64,000 bases of DNA. It comes from Streptomyces sp. NBC_00271 (GTDB lineage Bacteria; Actinomycetota; Actinomycetes; Streptomycetales; Streptomycetaceae). The stretch spans positions 2,666,001 through 2,730,000 of the forward strand of contig NZ_CP108070.1 of the NCBI RefSeq assembly GCF_036178845.1, given 5' to 3'. Below, one piece after another: positions 35,014 to 44,301 of the stretch. Both the position numbers and the translations under genes were made by a program. The first letter of the stretch is position 1. The number at the start of each line of letters is the position of its first letter. Below the pieces are notes generated by a model. It did no database searches, was not told the origin of the DNA, and saw nothing but the letters and a program-made list of their open reading frames with translations.

Positions 35014-35703
35014 ATGTCGGAGACGAGCACTCAGCCCGGGACGACGCGGCCCGCCGCCTACACCCCGACCGATCGCACCGTCCCCACCCGTTCCAAGGAG
35101 CGCGCCGCGTACGACCACGAGCTGGTCCACGCGATACTCGACGAGGGGTACGTCTGTCACCTCGGCTTCGTCCGGGACGGCGCCCCGGTCGTGCTCCCCA
35201 CCCTCTACGGACGGGTCGGCGAGCGCCTCTACGTCCACGGTTCGACGGGCTCGCGCCCGCTGCGGATGACCGGTCAGGCCGACCCCGGGCTGCCCGTCTG
35301 CCTGACCGTGACCCATGTCGACGGTCTGGTCCTGGCCCGCTCCGCCTTCCACCACTCGATGAACTACCGCTCCGTGGTGGTGCACGGCATCGCCCACCAG
35401 GTGACGGACCCGGACGAGAAGCGGGCGGCCCTGGACGCGCTGGTCGACCAGGTCGTCCCGGGCCGTTCGTACGACTCGCGCCCCGCCAACGCCAAGGAGC
35501 TCGCCGCCACCGCCGTGATCCGCCTCGACCTGAACGAGGTCTCGGCGAAGCTGCGCACCGGCGGCCCGAACGACGACGTGGAGGACCTCGCCCTCCCCCA
35601 CTGGACCGGGGTCGTCCCCCTCACCAAGGGACACGGCACCCCGATCCCCGCCGACGACCTGGCCCCCGGCATCGAGCTCCCCGACTATCTCGCGACCCTG
35701 TGA
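35014..35703 (+). CDS. Pyridoxamine 5'-phosphate oxidase-family (FMN-binding split-barrel) protein
   Basis: The 229 residues contain AYDHELVHAILDEGYVCHLGFVRDGAPVVLPTLYGRVGERLYVHGSTGSRPLR, a Nim/PPOX-type split barrel; AVVV-like and RGxGxx stretches of true PdxH are absent, so the substrate is probably not PNP. ATG 35014 is preferred to 35002 because GGAGAG lies 5-6 nt upstream. It is divergent from a MocR regulator, which fits B6- or redox-linked control. Confidence 0.88.
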   Translation: MSETSTQPGTTRPAAYTPTDRTVPTRSKERAAYDHELVHAILDEGYVCHLGFVRDGAPVVLPTLYGRVGERLYVHGSTGSRPLRMTGQADPGLPVCLTVTHVDGLVLARSAFHHSMNYRSVVVHGIAHQVTDPDEKRAALDALVDQVVPGRSYDSRPANAKELAATAVIRLDLNEVSAKLRTGGPNDDVEDLALPHWTGVVPLTKGHGTPIPADDLAPGIELPDYLATL

Positions 35704-35787
35704 CGACGGGGCAGCCGAGGCACCCGAGGCGCCGGGCGGGGTCACCCCCCGGCGCCTCGGCCTCATGCCTCATACCCGCCGCATCCC

Positions 35788-36768
35788 TCAGACGAGCGCC
35801 CGTTCCTCCTCGGGCACCCTCCGGGCGTCGCCCCGGATGCTCCGCGCCTCGGCCACCGCGAGCCCCGCGACCGAACCCAGCATCAACAGGGTGCCCGCGA
35901 GCGTCGTCACGGTCAGTCGTTCGCCGAGCAGACCGACGGCCAGCACGGCCGCGCTCACCGGCTCCAGGAGCATGATCACGGAGACGGTCGCGGACCGGAC
36001 CACGGCGGCGCCCGCGAAGAACAGGGCGTAGGCCAGCGCCGTGGGGACGGCGGCGATGTAGATCAGCAGGACCAGCACGTGCGCCGGTCGGGCGGTGTGC
36101 GGGACCAGTCCCTCGGCCAGGCCGAGCGGCAGCAGGCAGACGGTGGTGACGGCGAACGTCCACACCGTCGTACCGGAGCCGTCGACGCGGCCGTCTCGTC
36201 CCCACCACCGGGTGAGCAGCGTCATCGTGGAGTATCCGGCCGCGGACACGACCGCGAGCGCGACGCCCCAGGGCCGCACCGTGGCACCCCCGCCGCCCAG
36301 CGCCAGCACCCCGAGCCCGCCGAGCGCCCCGGCGACGGCGGCGCTCCCGCCGCGCCCGAGCCGCTCCCCCAGGGTCAGTCGCGCGCCCAGGGCGATGAGC
36401 ACGGGGCCGGCGCCGAGGGTGACAACGGTCGCCACCGCGAGTCCGGTGGCCTCGACCGCGGCGAAGTAGGCGGTCTGGAAGACGGCGAGCCCAAGGCCCG
36501 TGACCCCGATCCGCAGCGTCTTGCGGCCGAGCGGTTCCCGGGCGGCCTGCACGACCCGTCGGCGCCACCGCCGATGCCGCGGCAGGCGCACGGCGAGCAG
36601 CAGCACGAGTCCGCCCGCGCAGCGCCAGAAGGAGAGGGCGATCGGCCCCATGTCACTGGCCCGGTAGACCAGTGACGCGGCCGCGCCCGCGGTGCCCCAG
36701 GCGGCACCGGCGACGATCAGATAGAGGAGGCCTCGCCCGAGGGGCAGGCCGGAAGCAGCTTGCGACAC
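35788..36768 (-). CDS. EamA/DMT-family transporter
   Basis: The 326-residue ten-helix protein begins [23 protein letters not shown] and has [36 protein letters not shown], the substrate-path part of the EamA repeat. The C-terminus has [22 protein letters not shown] 36768 has GGAGAG 6 nt upstream. Likely metabolite exporter; it is separate from but similar to the neighbouring transporter. Confidence 0.92.
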   Translation of the reverse strand: MSQAASGLPLGRGLLYLIVAGAAWGTAGAAASLVYRASDMGPIALSFWRCAGGLVLLLAVRLPRHRRWRRRVVQAAREPLGRKTLRIGVTGLGLAVFQTAYFAAVEATGLAVATVVTLGAGPVLIALGARLTLGERLGRGGSAAVAGALGGLGVLALGGGGATVRPWGVALAVVSAAGYSTMTLLTRWWGRDGRVDGSGTTVWTFAVTTVCLLPLGLAEGLVPHTARPAHVLVLLIYIAAVPTALAYALFFAGAAVVRSATVSVIMLLEPVSAAVLAVGLLGERLTVTTLAGTLLMLGSVAGLAVAEARSIRGDARRVPEEERALV

Positions 36769-36997
36769 GTGTTTCTCTCCGCGGATACGCGCGGCCGCGC
36801 ACAAGGCAGCCGCGCAGAAGTTCGGGAAGGACCACATCGCAGCCCGTGCCGAGCGGGCAGGGGCGTACGGGAAGGTCCTCGGACTTCTTCTGCGGGCAGC
36901 GCCGTGCCACCCGGCACCGCGCCGGGTGGGAACTCCGGAGGGCCCGCCTCAGGCGGCCGGAGGCGGCAGAACGAGCGTCGAAGGCATGGTCGGCACC

Positions 36998-38008
36998 TTA
37001 GACGGCGGTCCCGTGGGCCGACAACTCCCTTTCGGCGCCGCTCCCGCCACTCGCGACCGGCCCGTCCGAGGGCTTCGCGGGCGCCGACGACTGTGCGATG
37101 AACGCGCCGACCAGCACCACCGCACCGCCGACGATCTGCGGCGCCGAGAGATGTTCGCCGAGCAGGACCCAGGCGAGCACCGTCGCGATGACCGCCTCCA
37201 GGCAGGCCACGACGCCCGCGACCTGCGGGGAGAGCCTGCGCACGGAGAGCACTCCGGTGACGTAGGCGACGACGGTCGCGATCAGCACGATCCAGCCGAG
37301 CAGCAAGGAGGCGGCGACGGAGGTGCCGTTCATGTCCGCGCTGCCCCCGAGCAGCGACCAGTCCATGGTCCAGGGACGTGCGACGACCGTCAGCACGAGG
37401 GTGCCGACGAGCAGGCCGTACGCGATGACACCGAGGGGGTCCGGTGCCTCCTCGCCCGCGTCGCTGCCCTGGTCGGACAGGACGAAGTAACCGACCTGGC
37501 AGCAGGCGGCGCCCAGCGCGAGCAGCAGCCCGACGACGTCGAAGCTCAGCCCGGACCACACCTCGACGACACAGGCGAGCCCGCCGACCGCGAGGACGAC
37601 CCCGAGCGCCGCGGCGCGGGTCACGGGCCGGCGCTGCACGAACCGCACCCAGCCGAGCACGAGCGCCGGCGCCAGATACTCGACGAGCAGTGCGACACCG
37701 ACGGGGATACGCGATATCGCGGCGAAGTAGCAGGCCTGGACGCCCGCCACGGCGAGCAGTCCGAACCCGACGAGCAGCGCGGGGCGCCGCCGTACGAGAG
37801 CGCGATGGCGCACGGCCAGCGGCAGCATCACCAGGGCCGCGCCCGCGACCCGCAGCCACACCACGTGGAGCGGGTCGAGCCCCGCCTCGATCAGCGGCTT
37901 CGCCGCGACACCCGATCCGCCGAAGGCGACCGCCGACGCGAGGGCGAGGCCCAGCCCGACGCCCTTCCCACGGTTGTCCTGACTGCCCTGAGAGGTATGC
38001 ACCGGCAC
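36998..38008 (-). CDS. EamA/DMT-family transporter
   Basis: The 336-residue ten-helix protein has a typical DMT layout: LALASAVAFGGSGVAAKPLIEAGLDPLHVVWLRVAGAALVMLPLA, then ACYFAAISRIPVGVALLVEYLAPALVLGWVRFV (RhaT/EamA signature) and ACLEAVIATVLAWVLLGEHLSAPQIVGGAVVLVGAFI. GTG 38008 or 38002 could start; neither has a strong ribosome-binding site. A longer open frame upstream is a shadow of the Clp_N gene. Confidence 0.92.
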   Translation of the reverse strand: MPVHTSQGSQDNRGKGVGLGLALASAVAFGGSGVAAKPLIEAGLDPLHVVWLRVAGAALVMLPLAVRHRALVRRRPALLVGFGLLAVAGVQACYFAAISRIPVGVALLVEYLAPALVLGWVRFVQRRPVTRAAALGVVLAVGGLACVVEVWSGLSFDVVGLLLALGAACCQVGYFVLSDQGSDAGEEAPDPLGVIAYGLLVGTLVLTVVARPWTMDWSLLGGSADMNGTSVAASLLLGWIVLIATVVAYVTGVLSVRRLSPQVAGVVACLEAVIATVLAWVLLGEHLSAPQIVGGAVVLVGAFIAQSSAPAKPSDGPVASGGSGAERELSAHGTAV

Positions 38009-38054
38009 ATGATGACAGGCGACGACATGAGCGTCACCCCCGATGACACCTGTC

Positions 38055-38720
38055 TCAACGATTGGACTGGCAGCCCGGGTCGCCACCGCCGACGTACGTC
38101 TCGAAGTCGAGGCGGAACTCGCATGCGAACTCGTCCTCGGCGTCGAAGGCGTTCTCGATGCGCAGAAGCAGCGTCCGGGCGTCCACGCCGGCCCGCCGCA
38201 GGACCTCGACGGCCCGCGCCTGCGGATCGGTGACGATCGAGGCGAGCAGATCGAGACAGCGGGCCCGTTCGTCACCCCGCCGTTCGGCACGCTCGCACGC
38301 GCTCTCCATGGCTCCGGCCGCCACCGGTGACCAGCCCGCCTCGGCCACGACCCGCGACCAGCCCGCCTCGGCGACGACCGGAACCGCCCCCGAGTCCTCG
38401 ACGCCGCTCTGCCAGCGCAGTCCGTAGCCGATGCTGCGCTGCACGAGATAGCCGAGCAGCCGGGCGACCTGCGGGGCGCCGTCGAAGACGGCACGCACCT
38501 GGGGGTCGGCCTCCAGCAGTGAGTGCAGCAGATGGGCGGTGTCGATCTGCCGGTCGCCGTCCCGCAGCGCCCGCCTGCGTGCGCCGGAGACCACCGACGC
38601 CAGCTCGGCTGCGAGCCTGGCATCGAGTTCCGTGCGGTGGGAGCCGCTCTCGGCGGCGGGCTGCTGGGGGATACGCGGTGGCACAACCCCTACCCCATCA
38701 GTCCCGGCGACCCGGGTCAT
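38055..38720 (-). CDS. Clp N-domain protein (stand-alone)
   Basis: The 221-residue protein matches the Clp_N helical repeat found at the front of ClpC/ClpA: AELASVVSGARRRALRDGDRQIDTAHLLHSLLEADPQVRAVFDGAP and, later, CLDLLASIVTDPQARAVEVLRRAGVDARTLLLRIE. There is no AAA+ domain, so it may be an adaptor or inhibitor. A 9-residue tandem duplication, VVAEAGWSx twice (27-bp repeats at 38329-38355 and 38356-38381), lies in the middle. The start overlaps the gene at 38698 by 23 bp. Confidence 0.82.
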   Translation of the reverse strand: MTRVAGTDGVGVVPPRIPQQPAAESGSHRTELDARLAAELASVVSGARRRALRDGDRQIDTAHLLHSLLEADPQVRAVFDGAPQVARLLGYLVQRSIGYGLRWQSGVEDSGAVPVVAEAGWSRVVAEAGWSPVAAGAMESACERAERRGDERARCLDLLASIVTDPQARAVEVLRRAGVDARTLLLRIENAFDAEDEFACEFRLDFETYVGGGDPGCQSNR

Positions 38721-38925
38721 CCTCGGTGGGCAGCATCTTCACGTCCCACACAGGGTGGGCTTCCGCGAGCACGTTCTCCTCCTTACGGATGACTTCGCAC
38801 TCTTTCTCCCCCAGGTTCTCCCTCAAGGCGCGCGCCGCCTTGCTTCCCGCGTAAGCCCCAAGGATGCGCCGCGCGCGTGGGACCTGTTCGACGCGGCGGT
38901 GATACGGCAGGTGGGCCGAGTTCAC
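38698..38925 (-). CDS. Small protein of 75 aa, unknown
   Basis: GTG 38925 with AGGA upstream opens a 75-residue basic protein (RRVEQVPRARRILGAYAGSK, then AARALRENLGEKECEVIRKE and NVLAEAHPVWDVKMLP). Composition and codon use look coding. It overlaps the start of the Clp_N gene by 23 bp, so the pair may be co-translated. I recognise no family. It diverges from the SRPBCC gene. Confidence 0.55.
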   Translation of the reverse strand: MNSAHLPYHRRVEQVPRARRILGAYAGSKAARALRENLGEKECEVIRKEENVLAEAHPVWDVKMLPTEDDPGRRD

Positions 38926-39029
38926 AATTCCTGACGGTTCATCAGTATTGAATGTTCCGAGGGCTGCGGCTACGTTCCGCGACACCGTAGCTGCGCCGGG
39001 CGCAGCGCCTGACACGAAGGGGTGGTCGC

Positions 39030-39458
39030 ATGGCCGAAGTCAGCGCGGAAGCACGCATCGAGGCGCCGGCCGAGAAGGTCTGGGCGCAGCTCACGGACTT
39101 CTCCTCGTACGGCGAGTGGAACTCGACCCACACCAACTTCCCCAAGGGTGGCCCCGCCTCACTCGAGGTCGGCGGCACCTTCCAGGAGAACATGAAGCTC
39201 ATGGGGTTCCCGGCCGAGGTCGAGTGGACCATCGAGGAACTGGAGCCCGCCCGCACCCTGGCCATCCGCGGCAAGGGCCCCATGGCGGTGACCGTCGCCA
39301 CCCGCTACACCCTGACCCCCAACGGCGACGCCACCTCGGTGCGGATCGACGGGGAGTTCACCGGCGCGGCCGTCTCGCTGATGGCGGGCAAGCTCAAGGA
39401 CTCGGCGACGGCCGCCCTCAACGAATCGCTGCGCAAGCTGGCCGGACTGGTGACCTGA
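39030..39458 (+). CDS. SRPBCC-fold protein (polyketide cyclase-like)
   Basis: The 142 residues open with VSAEARIEAPAEKVWAQLTDFSSYGEWNSTHTNFPKGGPASLEVGGTFQENMKLMGFPAEVEWTIEELEPARTLAIRG, a standard START/SRPBCC helix-grip fold. Members bind hydrophobic ligands or cyclise polyketides; no polyketide genes are here. AAGGGGTG precedes the ATG. A strong hairpin follows. Confidence 0.9.
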   Translation: MAEVSAEARIEAPAEKVWAQLTDFSSYGEWNSTHTNFPKGGPASLEVGGTFQENMKLMGFPAEVEWTIEELEPARTLAIRGKGPMAVTVATRYTLTPNGDATSVRIDGEFTGAAVSLMAGKLKDSATAALNESLRKLAGLVT

Positions 39459-39505
39459 CTCCCACGCCTGACCCGAGACCCGCATCCAGCCCCCGTACAT
39501 GGACA

Positions 39506-39537
39506 GGCGCCCCGCGGAAACACTTCCACGGGGCGCC
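39506..39537. terminator. Bidirectional terminator between SRPBCC and PadR genes
   Basis: GGCGCCCCG (39506-39514) and CGGGGCGCC (39529-39537) flank an inner GGAA/TTCC pair and a 4-nt loop. It sits midway between two convergent genes. Confidence 0.8.
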
Positions 39538-39559
39538 GTCAGATACCACAGCATGCCCG

Positions 39560-40213
39560 TCAGTCCTCGTCGGCGAGGATCAGGTACAGCTTCTTGCGGG
39601 CTTCGTTGATGACCGCCAGCGCCTTGTCGCGCTGGTCCTTGCTGCCGGTCTTCCAGACCTGCCCGAAGGCCTCCATGAGACCGAAGCCGGCCTGCCGGAT
39701 CTCGTGCAGCGTCTCCCAGTCGACCCCGCGCCCGGCCTCTTCCCACGGCGCCTCGGGGCCCGCCTCGGCCGCTTCGCGGCCTTCGTCGGTGAGCGAGAAG
39801 AGCTTCTTGCCGCCCTCTGCCGCACTGGTGATGAGGCCCTCGTCCTCCAGCAGCTGGAGGGTCGGGTAGACCGAACCCGGGCTGGGCTTCCACGCCCCGC
39901 CGCTGCGCTCGGCGATCTCCTGGATCATCTCGTAGCCGTGCATGGGCCGGTCCTTGAGAAGGGCCAGGATCGACGCGCGTACGTCACCGCGCCGCGCCCT
40001 GCCGCCCGGACCGCCCCGGCCGCCGCGCCTGCCACCCCAGGGGCCCGGCCCGAAGCCGAACCCGGGGCCGCCGGGACCACCGCCCGGACCACCCGGACCG
40101 AAGGGCCCGAAAGCCCCGCGCCGCCCTTCGAAGCGGCCCCGGTCACGCGGACCGGGCCCACCGTGTCGGCCATGTCCACGTTCGAATCCAAATTCCTGTC
40201 CTTGGGGACGCAT
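39560..40213 (-). CDS. PadR-family regulator with glycine/arginine-rich N-terminus
   Basis: The C-terminal 135 residues are a PadR winged helix: DVRASILALLKDRPMHGYEMIQEIAERSGGAWKPSPGSVYPTLQLLEDEGLITS, with the usual GSVYPTLQ, and a C-terminal dimer helix. The first 80 residues are an unusual G-, P-, R- and F-rich low-complexity region (GPFGPGGPGGGPGGPGFGFG). Several starts exist; ATG 40213 has GGAG 8 nt upstream. A CGATATATCG palindrome lies 44 nt upstream, of the kind PadR proteins bind. Targets unknown beyond likely self-control. Confidence 0.9.
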   Translation of the reverse strand: MRPQGQEFGFERGHGRHGGPGPRDRGRFEGRRGAFGPFGPGGPGGGPGGPGFGFGPGPWGGRRGGRGGPGGRARRGDVRASILALLKDRPMHGYEMIQEIAERSGGAWKPSPGSVYPTLQLLEDEGLITSAAEGGKKLFSLTDEGREAAEAGPEAPWEEAGRGVDWETLHEIRQAGFGLMEAFGQVWKTGSKDQRDKALAVINEARKKLYLILADED

Positions 40214-40256
40214 CGCCATCACTCCATTCGTTCTTTGATCGGTCGCGATGCGTCAA

Positions 40257-40266
40257 CGATATATCG
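40257..40266. promoter_or_regulatory. PadR-type operator, CGATATATCG
   Basis: A perfect 10-bp A/T-centred palindrome in the promoter region of the PadR gene matches the ATATCGATAT-like sites bound by this family. It is one of few A/T-rich sites in the window. Confidence 0.6.
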
Positions 40267-40388
40267 GAATAGCTCGCCTGACAACCCTCGGAAGTCCGGG
40301 CAGGTCAGGGGGCCGGACGGCCACAACCGGTCCAGTTCCACGGAATTGGCGTTGTCCCGCGGCCCACGCGGGCCGCTAGCGTCGGGGC

Positions 40389-41204
40389 ATGCGGATTCGA
40401 ATCGTCGACGCCTTCACCGACCGTCCCTTCACGGGCAACCCGGCCGGGGTCCTCCTTCTCGACCACGACACCTTCCCCGAGGACAGCCGGCTCCAGAGCG
40501 TCGCCCTGGAGGTCAACCACGCGGAGACGGCCTTCGCGCACCGCCTCCCCGAGGGCGGCGACGCCGACTGGGCGCTGCGCTGGTTCACCCCCGTCGCCGA
40601 GGTCGCGATGTGCGGGCACGCGACCCTCGCCACCGCACACGTCCTGCGCACCACGGGCGCCCACACGGGACCGGTGCGGTTCGCCACGCTCAGCGGCGTA
40701 CTCGTCGCCATGCCCCACGAGGACGGTTCCCTGACGCTGGACTTCCCCACCGCTCCGCTCACCCCGGTCGAGGTCCCGGACGGCGTCGCCGAGGCCCTGG
40801 GCGCCGAGCCGCTCACGACCTTCGACACCGGCCCGAACACCGGCGACCTGCTGATCGAGGTCGCCGACGAGAAGACGGTCAGGGGACTCGCCCCCGATCA
40901 CAGGGCCCTCGCCCGGTACTCCGAGCGCGGCATCATCGCGACCGCCCGCGCCGAAGACCCCTCCCAGGGCTACGACTTCGTCTCGCGCTGCTTCTTCCCG
41001 AACCTCGGCATCGACGAGGACCCGGTCACCGGCAGCGCCCACACCGCCCTCGCGCCCTACTGGTCCGAGCGCCTCGGCCGCCCCGGCCTCACCGGCCTGC
41101 AGGCCTCCCCGCGCTCCGGCCTCGTCCGCACCGAGCTGCGCGGCAACCGCACGCTGCTCACAGGCCACGCGGTCACGGTCATCGAGGGCGAACTCCTCGC
41201 GTAG
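40389..41204 (+). CDS. PhzF-family isomerase
   Basis: The 271-residue two-lobed protein has the diaminopimelate-epimerase-like fold: VDAFTDRPFTGNPAGVLLL at the start, catalytic Glu in NHAETAF (E46), WFTPVAEVAMCGHATLATAHVL and GIDEDPVTGSAHTALAPYWSERLG. In phenazine producers PhzF isomerises an intermediate; orphan homologues like this one have unknown substrates. A strong hairpin follows the gene. Confidence 0.93.
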   Translation: MRIRIVDAFTDRPFTGNPAGVLLLDHDTFPEDSRLQSVALEVNHAETAFAHRLPEGGDADWALRWFTPVAEVAMCGHATLATAHVLRTTGAHTGPVRFATLSGVLVAMPHEDGSLTLDFPTAPLTPVEVPDGVAEALGAEPLTTFDTGPNTGDLLIEVADEKTVRGLAPDHRALARYSERGIIATARAEDPSQGYDFVSRCFFPNLGIDEDPVTGSAHTALAPYWSERLGRPGLTGLQASPRSGLVRTELRGNRTLLTGHAVTVIEGELLA

Positions 41205-41228
41205 CGACGCACGAAAAAGCCGTACAAA

Positions 41229-41261
41229 AAAGGGGCGTACGAGAGTGTCGTACGCCCCTTT
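41229..41261 (+). terminator. Rho-independent-like terminator after the PhzF gene
   Basis: A perfect 14-bp stem (41229-41242, 41248-41261; arm AAAGGGGCGTACGA) with a 5-nt GAGTG loop ends in CCCCTTT. It lies between the plus-strand PhzF and minus-strand CPBP genes and may serve both. Confidence 0.85.
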
Positions 41262-41282
41262 CGGACCCGCTCACGCCGCTGC

Positions 41283-42083
41283 TCAGGCGGTCGGCAGCCA
41301 GCCCACCTTCCCCGCCAGCAGCGCGTATCCCACGAACGCCCCGATGTCGAGCAGCGAGTGCGCCACCACGAGCGGTCCGACCCGGCCCCACCGCCGGTAC
41401 AGGTAGACGAAGACCACGCCCATCGCCATGTTCCCGATGAAACCACCGATGCCCTGATAGAGGTGGTACGAGCCGCGCAGCACCGCGCTCGCCACCAGCG
41501 CGGTCCCCGGCGTCCAGCCCAGCTGCCCGAGCCGGCGCAGCAGGTACCCGACGACGATGACCTCCTCCAGTACGGCGTTCTGCACGGCCGACAGGATCAG
41601 GACCGGGTACTTCCACCACACGTCGGGCAGCGCTTCCGGCACCACGGTCAGGTTGGCGCCGAACCCCCGGGCCGCCAGGTAGAAGGCGATGCCCGTGCTA
41701 CCGATCACCGCCGCGATCGCGGCCCCCCGCCCGAGGTCGGGCCAGGGCCGCGTACGGTCGAACCCGATCACACGCAGTCCCTTGCCCTCCCTCATCAGGA
41801 AGTGCGCGACCAGGGCGACCGGGACCAGGGCCGACGCGATGCCGAACAACTGCCAGGCCAGATCAAGCCAGGGGCGACCCGGCGCGGCCGAGGCGTTGAG
41901 GGTGGCCGCCTGGTCCTTGAGACCCCCCGGTTTGGTGACCGACCCGACAAAGCTGATCAGCGCGGACACTCCGCTCGCCCCGAGCGACAGGCCCAGGACG
42001 AGCAGTGTTTCGTCCCGGAAAATCCGTCGTGTCAGCCGCTCCTCGGGAAAAGAATCGGCCACCGACCCCGCCTCCACCTGCAC
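41283..42083 (-). CDS. CPBP-family intramembrane protease
   Basis: The 266-residue, roughly eight-helix protein has the Abi/CPBP signature: EEVIVVGYLLRRL (motif 1, Glu pair), RGSYHLYQG (motif 2, His) and HSLLDIGAF (motif 4, His). Such glutamic proteases process prenylated or other membrane peptides in related systems; here the substrate is unknown. Confidence 0.92.
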   Translation of the reverse strand: MQVEAGSVADSFPEERLTRRIFRDETLLVLGLSLGASGVSALISFVGSVTKPGGLKDQAATLNASAAPGRPWLDLAWQLFGIASALVPVALVAHFLMREGKGLRVIGFDRTRPWPDLGRGAAIAAVIGSTGIAFYLAARGFGANLTVVPEALPDVWWKYPVLILSAVQNAVLEEVIVVGYLLRRLGQLGWTPGTALVASAVLRGSYHLYQGIGGFIGNMAMGVVFVYLYRRWGRVGPLVVAHSLLDIGAFVGYALLAGKVGWLPTA

Positions 42084-42281
42084 TCCCGCCTCCAGTTGAG
42101 TAATCCCGCCGCATCCTCATCTTCGCCCCGCTAGGGTCTCGAAAGAAGTTGCGAAGATCGTGTGCGACAGGCCGTCGGGTGGACGGACGCCGTACGGGCG
42201 TACCTCCCCGTCGCCTTTGCCTCATGGCCGTCTCTACGGCTTTCTCGCGACTCCGGCTCATCCAGGGAGGGCACCACCGTC

Positions 42282-44051
42282 ATGGGACGTCACAGCTTGC
42301 CCGATGCGTACGGGGCGGGCGCGGCCGACCCCCGTCCACGCGCACGCCGCCGTACGGTGGCCATCGCGACGGTGTTGGTGCTCACGGTCGCCGCGGGCAC
42401 GGCGGTCGCGGTCCGCGGTGGTCTGCTCTCCTTCGGCTCGTCCTGCCGGGACAACGCCGTGCCCCTCAAGATCGCCGCGTCCCCGGACATGGCGCCCGCC
42501 CTCAGGGCCGTCGCCGAACAGGCCCGCGACCACAACATCACCTCCGACGGCCACTGCATCGCCGTGACCGTGACGGCCCGCGAGTCGTACAAGGTCGCCG
42601 ACGCACTGAGGTCGGGCAACAAGTCCGACGTCCAGGCGTGGGTGCCGGACTCCGCACTGTGGGTGAACCGGGTCAGTGGTGAGAGCAACGCGACCCGGGT
42701 GACCGCGGCGGGCAGCGTCGCCTCCTCGCCGGTCGGCGTCGCGATGGTCCCGTCGGCCGCGAAGTCGCTGGGGTGGCCCGAGAAGACGTACACCTGGACC
42801 GAGTTGGCGGGCGCGGCGCTGCGGGACGACCGGCTGAGGCTCGGTGCGGCCGACCCGGTGCGCAGCGCGGCCGGCCTGCTCGCGCTGACCCAGCTCAATA
42901 CCGCCGCGGCCACCGTCAAGGGAGGTGACACCCAGGTGGCGGCCATGGCGAAGACGCTCTCCCAGCGCACGTCCGACAGCGACAGTCAGGTCCTGGACAC
43001 CCTCCCGCGTGACTCCTCCGGCACCAAGCAGGGCAGTCCGCAACGCAACCAGGCGCTGATCCTCTCCGAGCAGTCGGCGTTCGCGTACAACTCCTCGGCC
43101 GGCGGCGGCGCCGGACTCGAGCTCTTCTATCCCACGGACGGCTCACCGCGGCTCGACTACCCGTTCACCCTGGTCGACGAGTCACGGCTGAGCACCGACA
43201 CGAGCCGTGCCGCCCTGCGGTTCATGACGCTGCTCGGCGAGTCGGACGGGCAGCGGATCCTGGAGCGGTACGGGTTCCGCACGGACGACGAGAAGGTCTC
43301 GCCCGCGCTGGTCACCAAGGCCGGGGGGCGAGCCCCGCAGCCGTTCGCGCGCGCCGCGCTCGAACCCACCCCGGCGAAGGCGGTCGACGAGGCACTCGGC
43401 ACGTGGACGATCACGGTGCAGAGCGCCCGGATCACCACGGTCGTCGACGCCTCCGCGTCCATGGCGCAGCCGGTGCCGGGCACCGGCCAGTCCCGTATGG
43501 ACGTCACCAGGGCGTCCCTGCTGCAGGCCCTCGCGACCTTCACCTCGGAGGACGAGATCGGGCTGTGGAAGTTCTCCACCCGCCTGGACGACGACCGCGA
43601 CTATCGGGTGCTCGTGCCCACGGAACGCCTGGGCGACCGCAAGGGCAACGGCACCCAGCGGGACAGGCTGTCGGCGGCGTTCAGCTCCCTGTCTCCCGTC
43701 CCGAACGGCGCGACGGGCCTGTACGACACCACGCTCGCCGCGTACAAGGCGGCCACCTCCTCCTATGTCAAGGGGAAGTTCAACGCGCTGGTGCTGCTGA
43801 CCGACGGCGTCAATCAGGACCCGGGGAGCATCTCGCGCTCCGCCCTCGTCACCCAACTGCGGAAGCTCAGCGACCCACAGCGCCCGGTGCCGCTCATCGC
43901 CATCGCCGTGGGCCCGGACGCCGACAAGGCGGAGGTCCAGGAGATCGCCAAGGCGACCGGCGGCTCCGGCCAGCAGGTCAACGACCCCACGCAGATCCAC
44001 TCGGTGATCCTCAGGGCGATCGTGGCAGCGGGCAACCAGAGCCAAGGCTGA
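42282..44051 (+). CDS. Fused substrate-binding and von Willebrand A domain protein
   Basis: The 589-residue protein has an N-terminal TM anchor (TVAIATVLVLTVAAGTAVAV). A bacterial extracellular binding domain of molybdate/sulfate-binding type spans about residues 55-360, and a C-terminal VWA domain holds the MIDAS motif: VVDASASM, GATGLYDT and LLTDGVNQD. Outward-facing SBP-VWA fusions are common in streptomycetes without known ligands. ATG 42282 follows GGGAGGG. A 250-nt proline-codon-rich gap to 44301 has no gene. Confidence 0.9.
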   Translation: MGRHSLPDAYGAGAADPRPRARRRTVAIATVLVLTVAAGTAVAVRGGLLSFGSSCRDNAVPLKIAASPDMAPALRAVAEQARDHNITSDGHCIAVTVTARESYKVADALRSGNKSDVQAWVPDSALWVNRVSGESNATRVTAAGSVASSPVGVAMVPSAAKSLGWPEKTYTWTELAGAALRDDRLRLGAADPVRSAAGLLALTQLNTAAATVKGGDTQVAAMAKTLSQRTSDSDSQVLDTLPRDSSGTKQGSPQRNQALILSEQSAFAYNSSAGGGAGLELFYPTDGSPRLDYPFTLVDESRLSTDTSRAALRFMTLLGESDGQRILERYGFRTDDEKVSPALVTKAGGRAPQPFARAALEPTPAKAVDEALGTWTITVQSARITTVVDASASMAQPVPGTGQSRMDVTRASLLQALATFTSEDEIGLWKFSTRLDDDRDYRVLVPTERLGDRKGNGTQRDRLSAAFSSLSPVPNGATGLYDTTLAAYKAATSSYVKGKFNALVLLTDGVNQDPGSISRSALVTQLRKLSDPQRPVPLIAIAVGPDADKAEVQEIAKATGGSGQQVNDPTQIHSVILRAIVAAGNQSQG

Positions 44052-44301
44052 CACCAGAACCCCAAACAACCCCGGGCCAGCGACGCACGCCACCCGGCCC
44101 GAGGGGGGCGCCACACCCCGCCGGACCCGGCGCACCGGCGCAGGCGGCCCCACCCGGGCCACCACCACAGCCCACCCGGCCCGGCGACCATGTCACCAGC
44201 GGCCTGGCCAGGGACAACCGCTCGGGGCACGCTCCGCCCCCCCTGAACACCCGCCGCGAGCAGCCCACCCCAGAGACACCGCCGCAGGCAGACCGCCCCG
44301 G

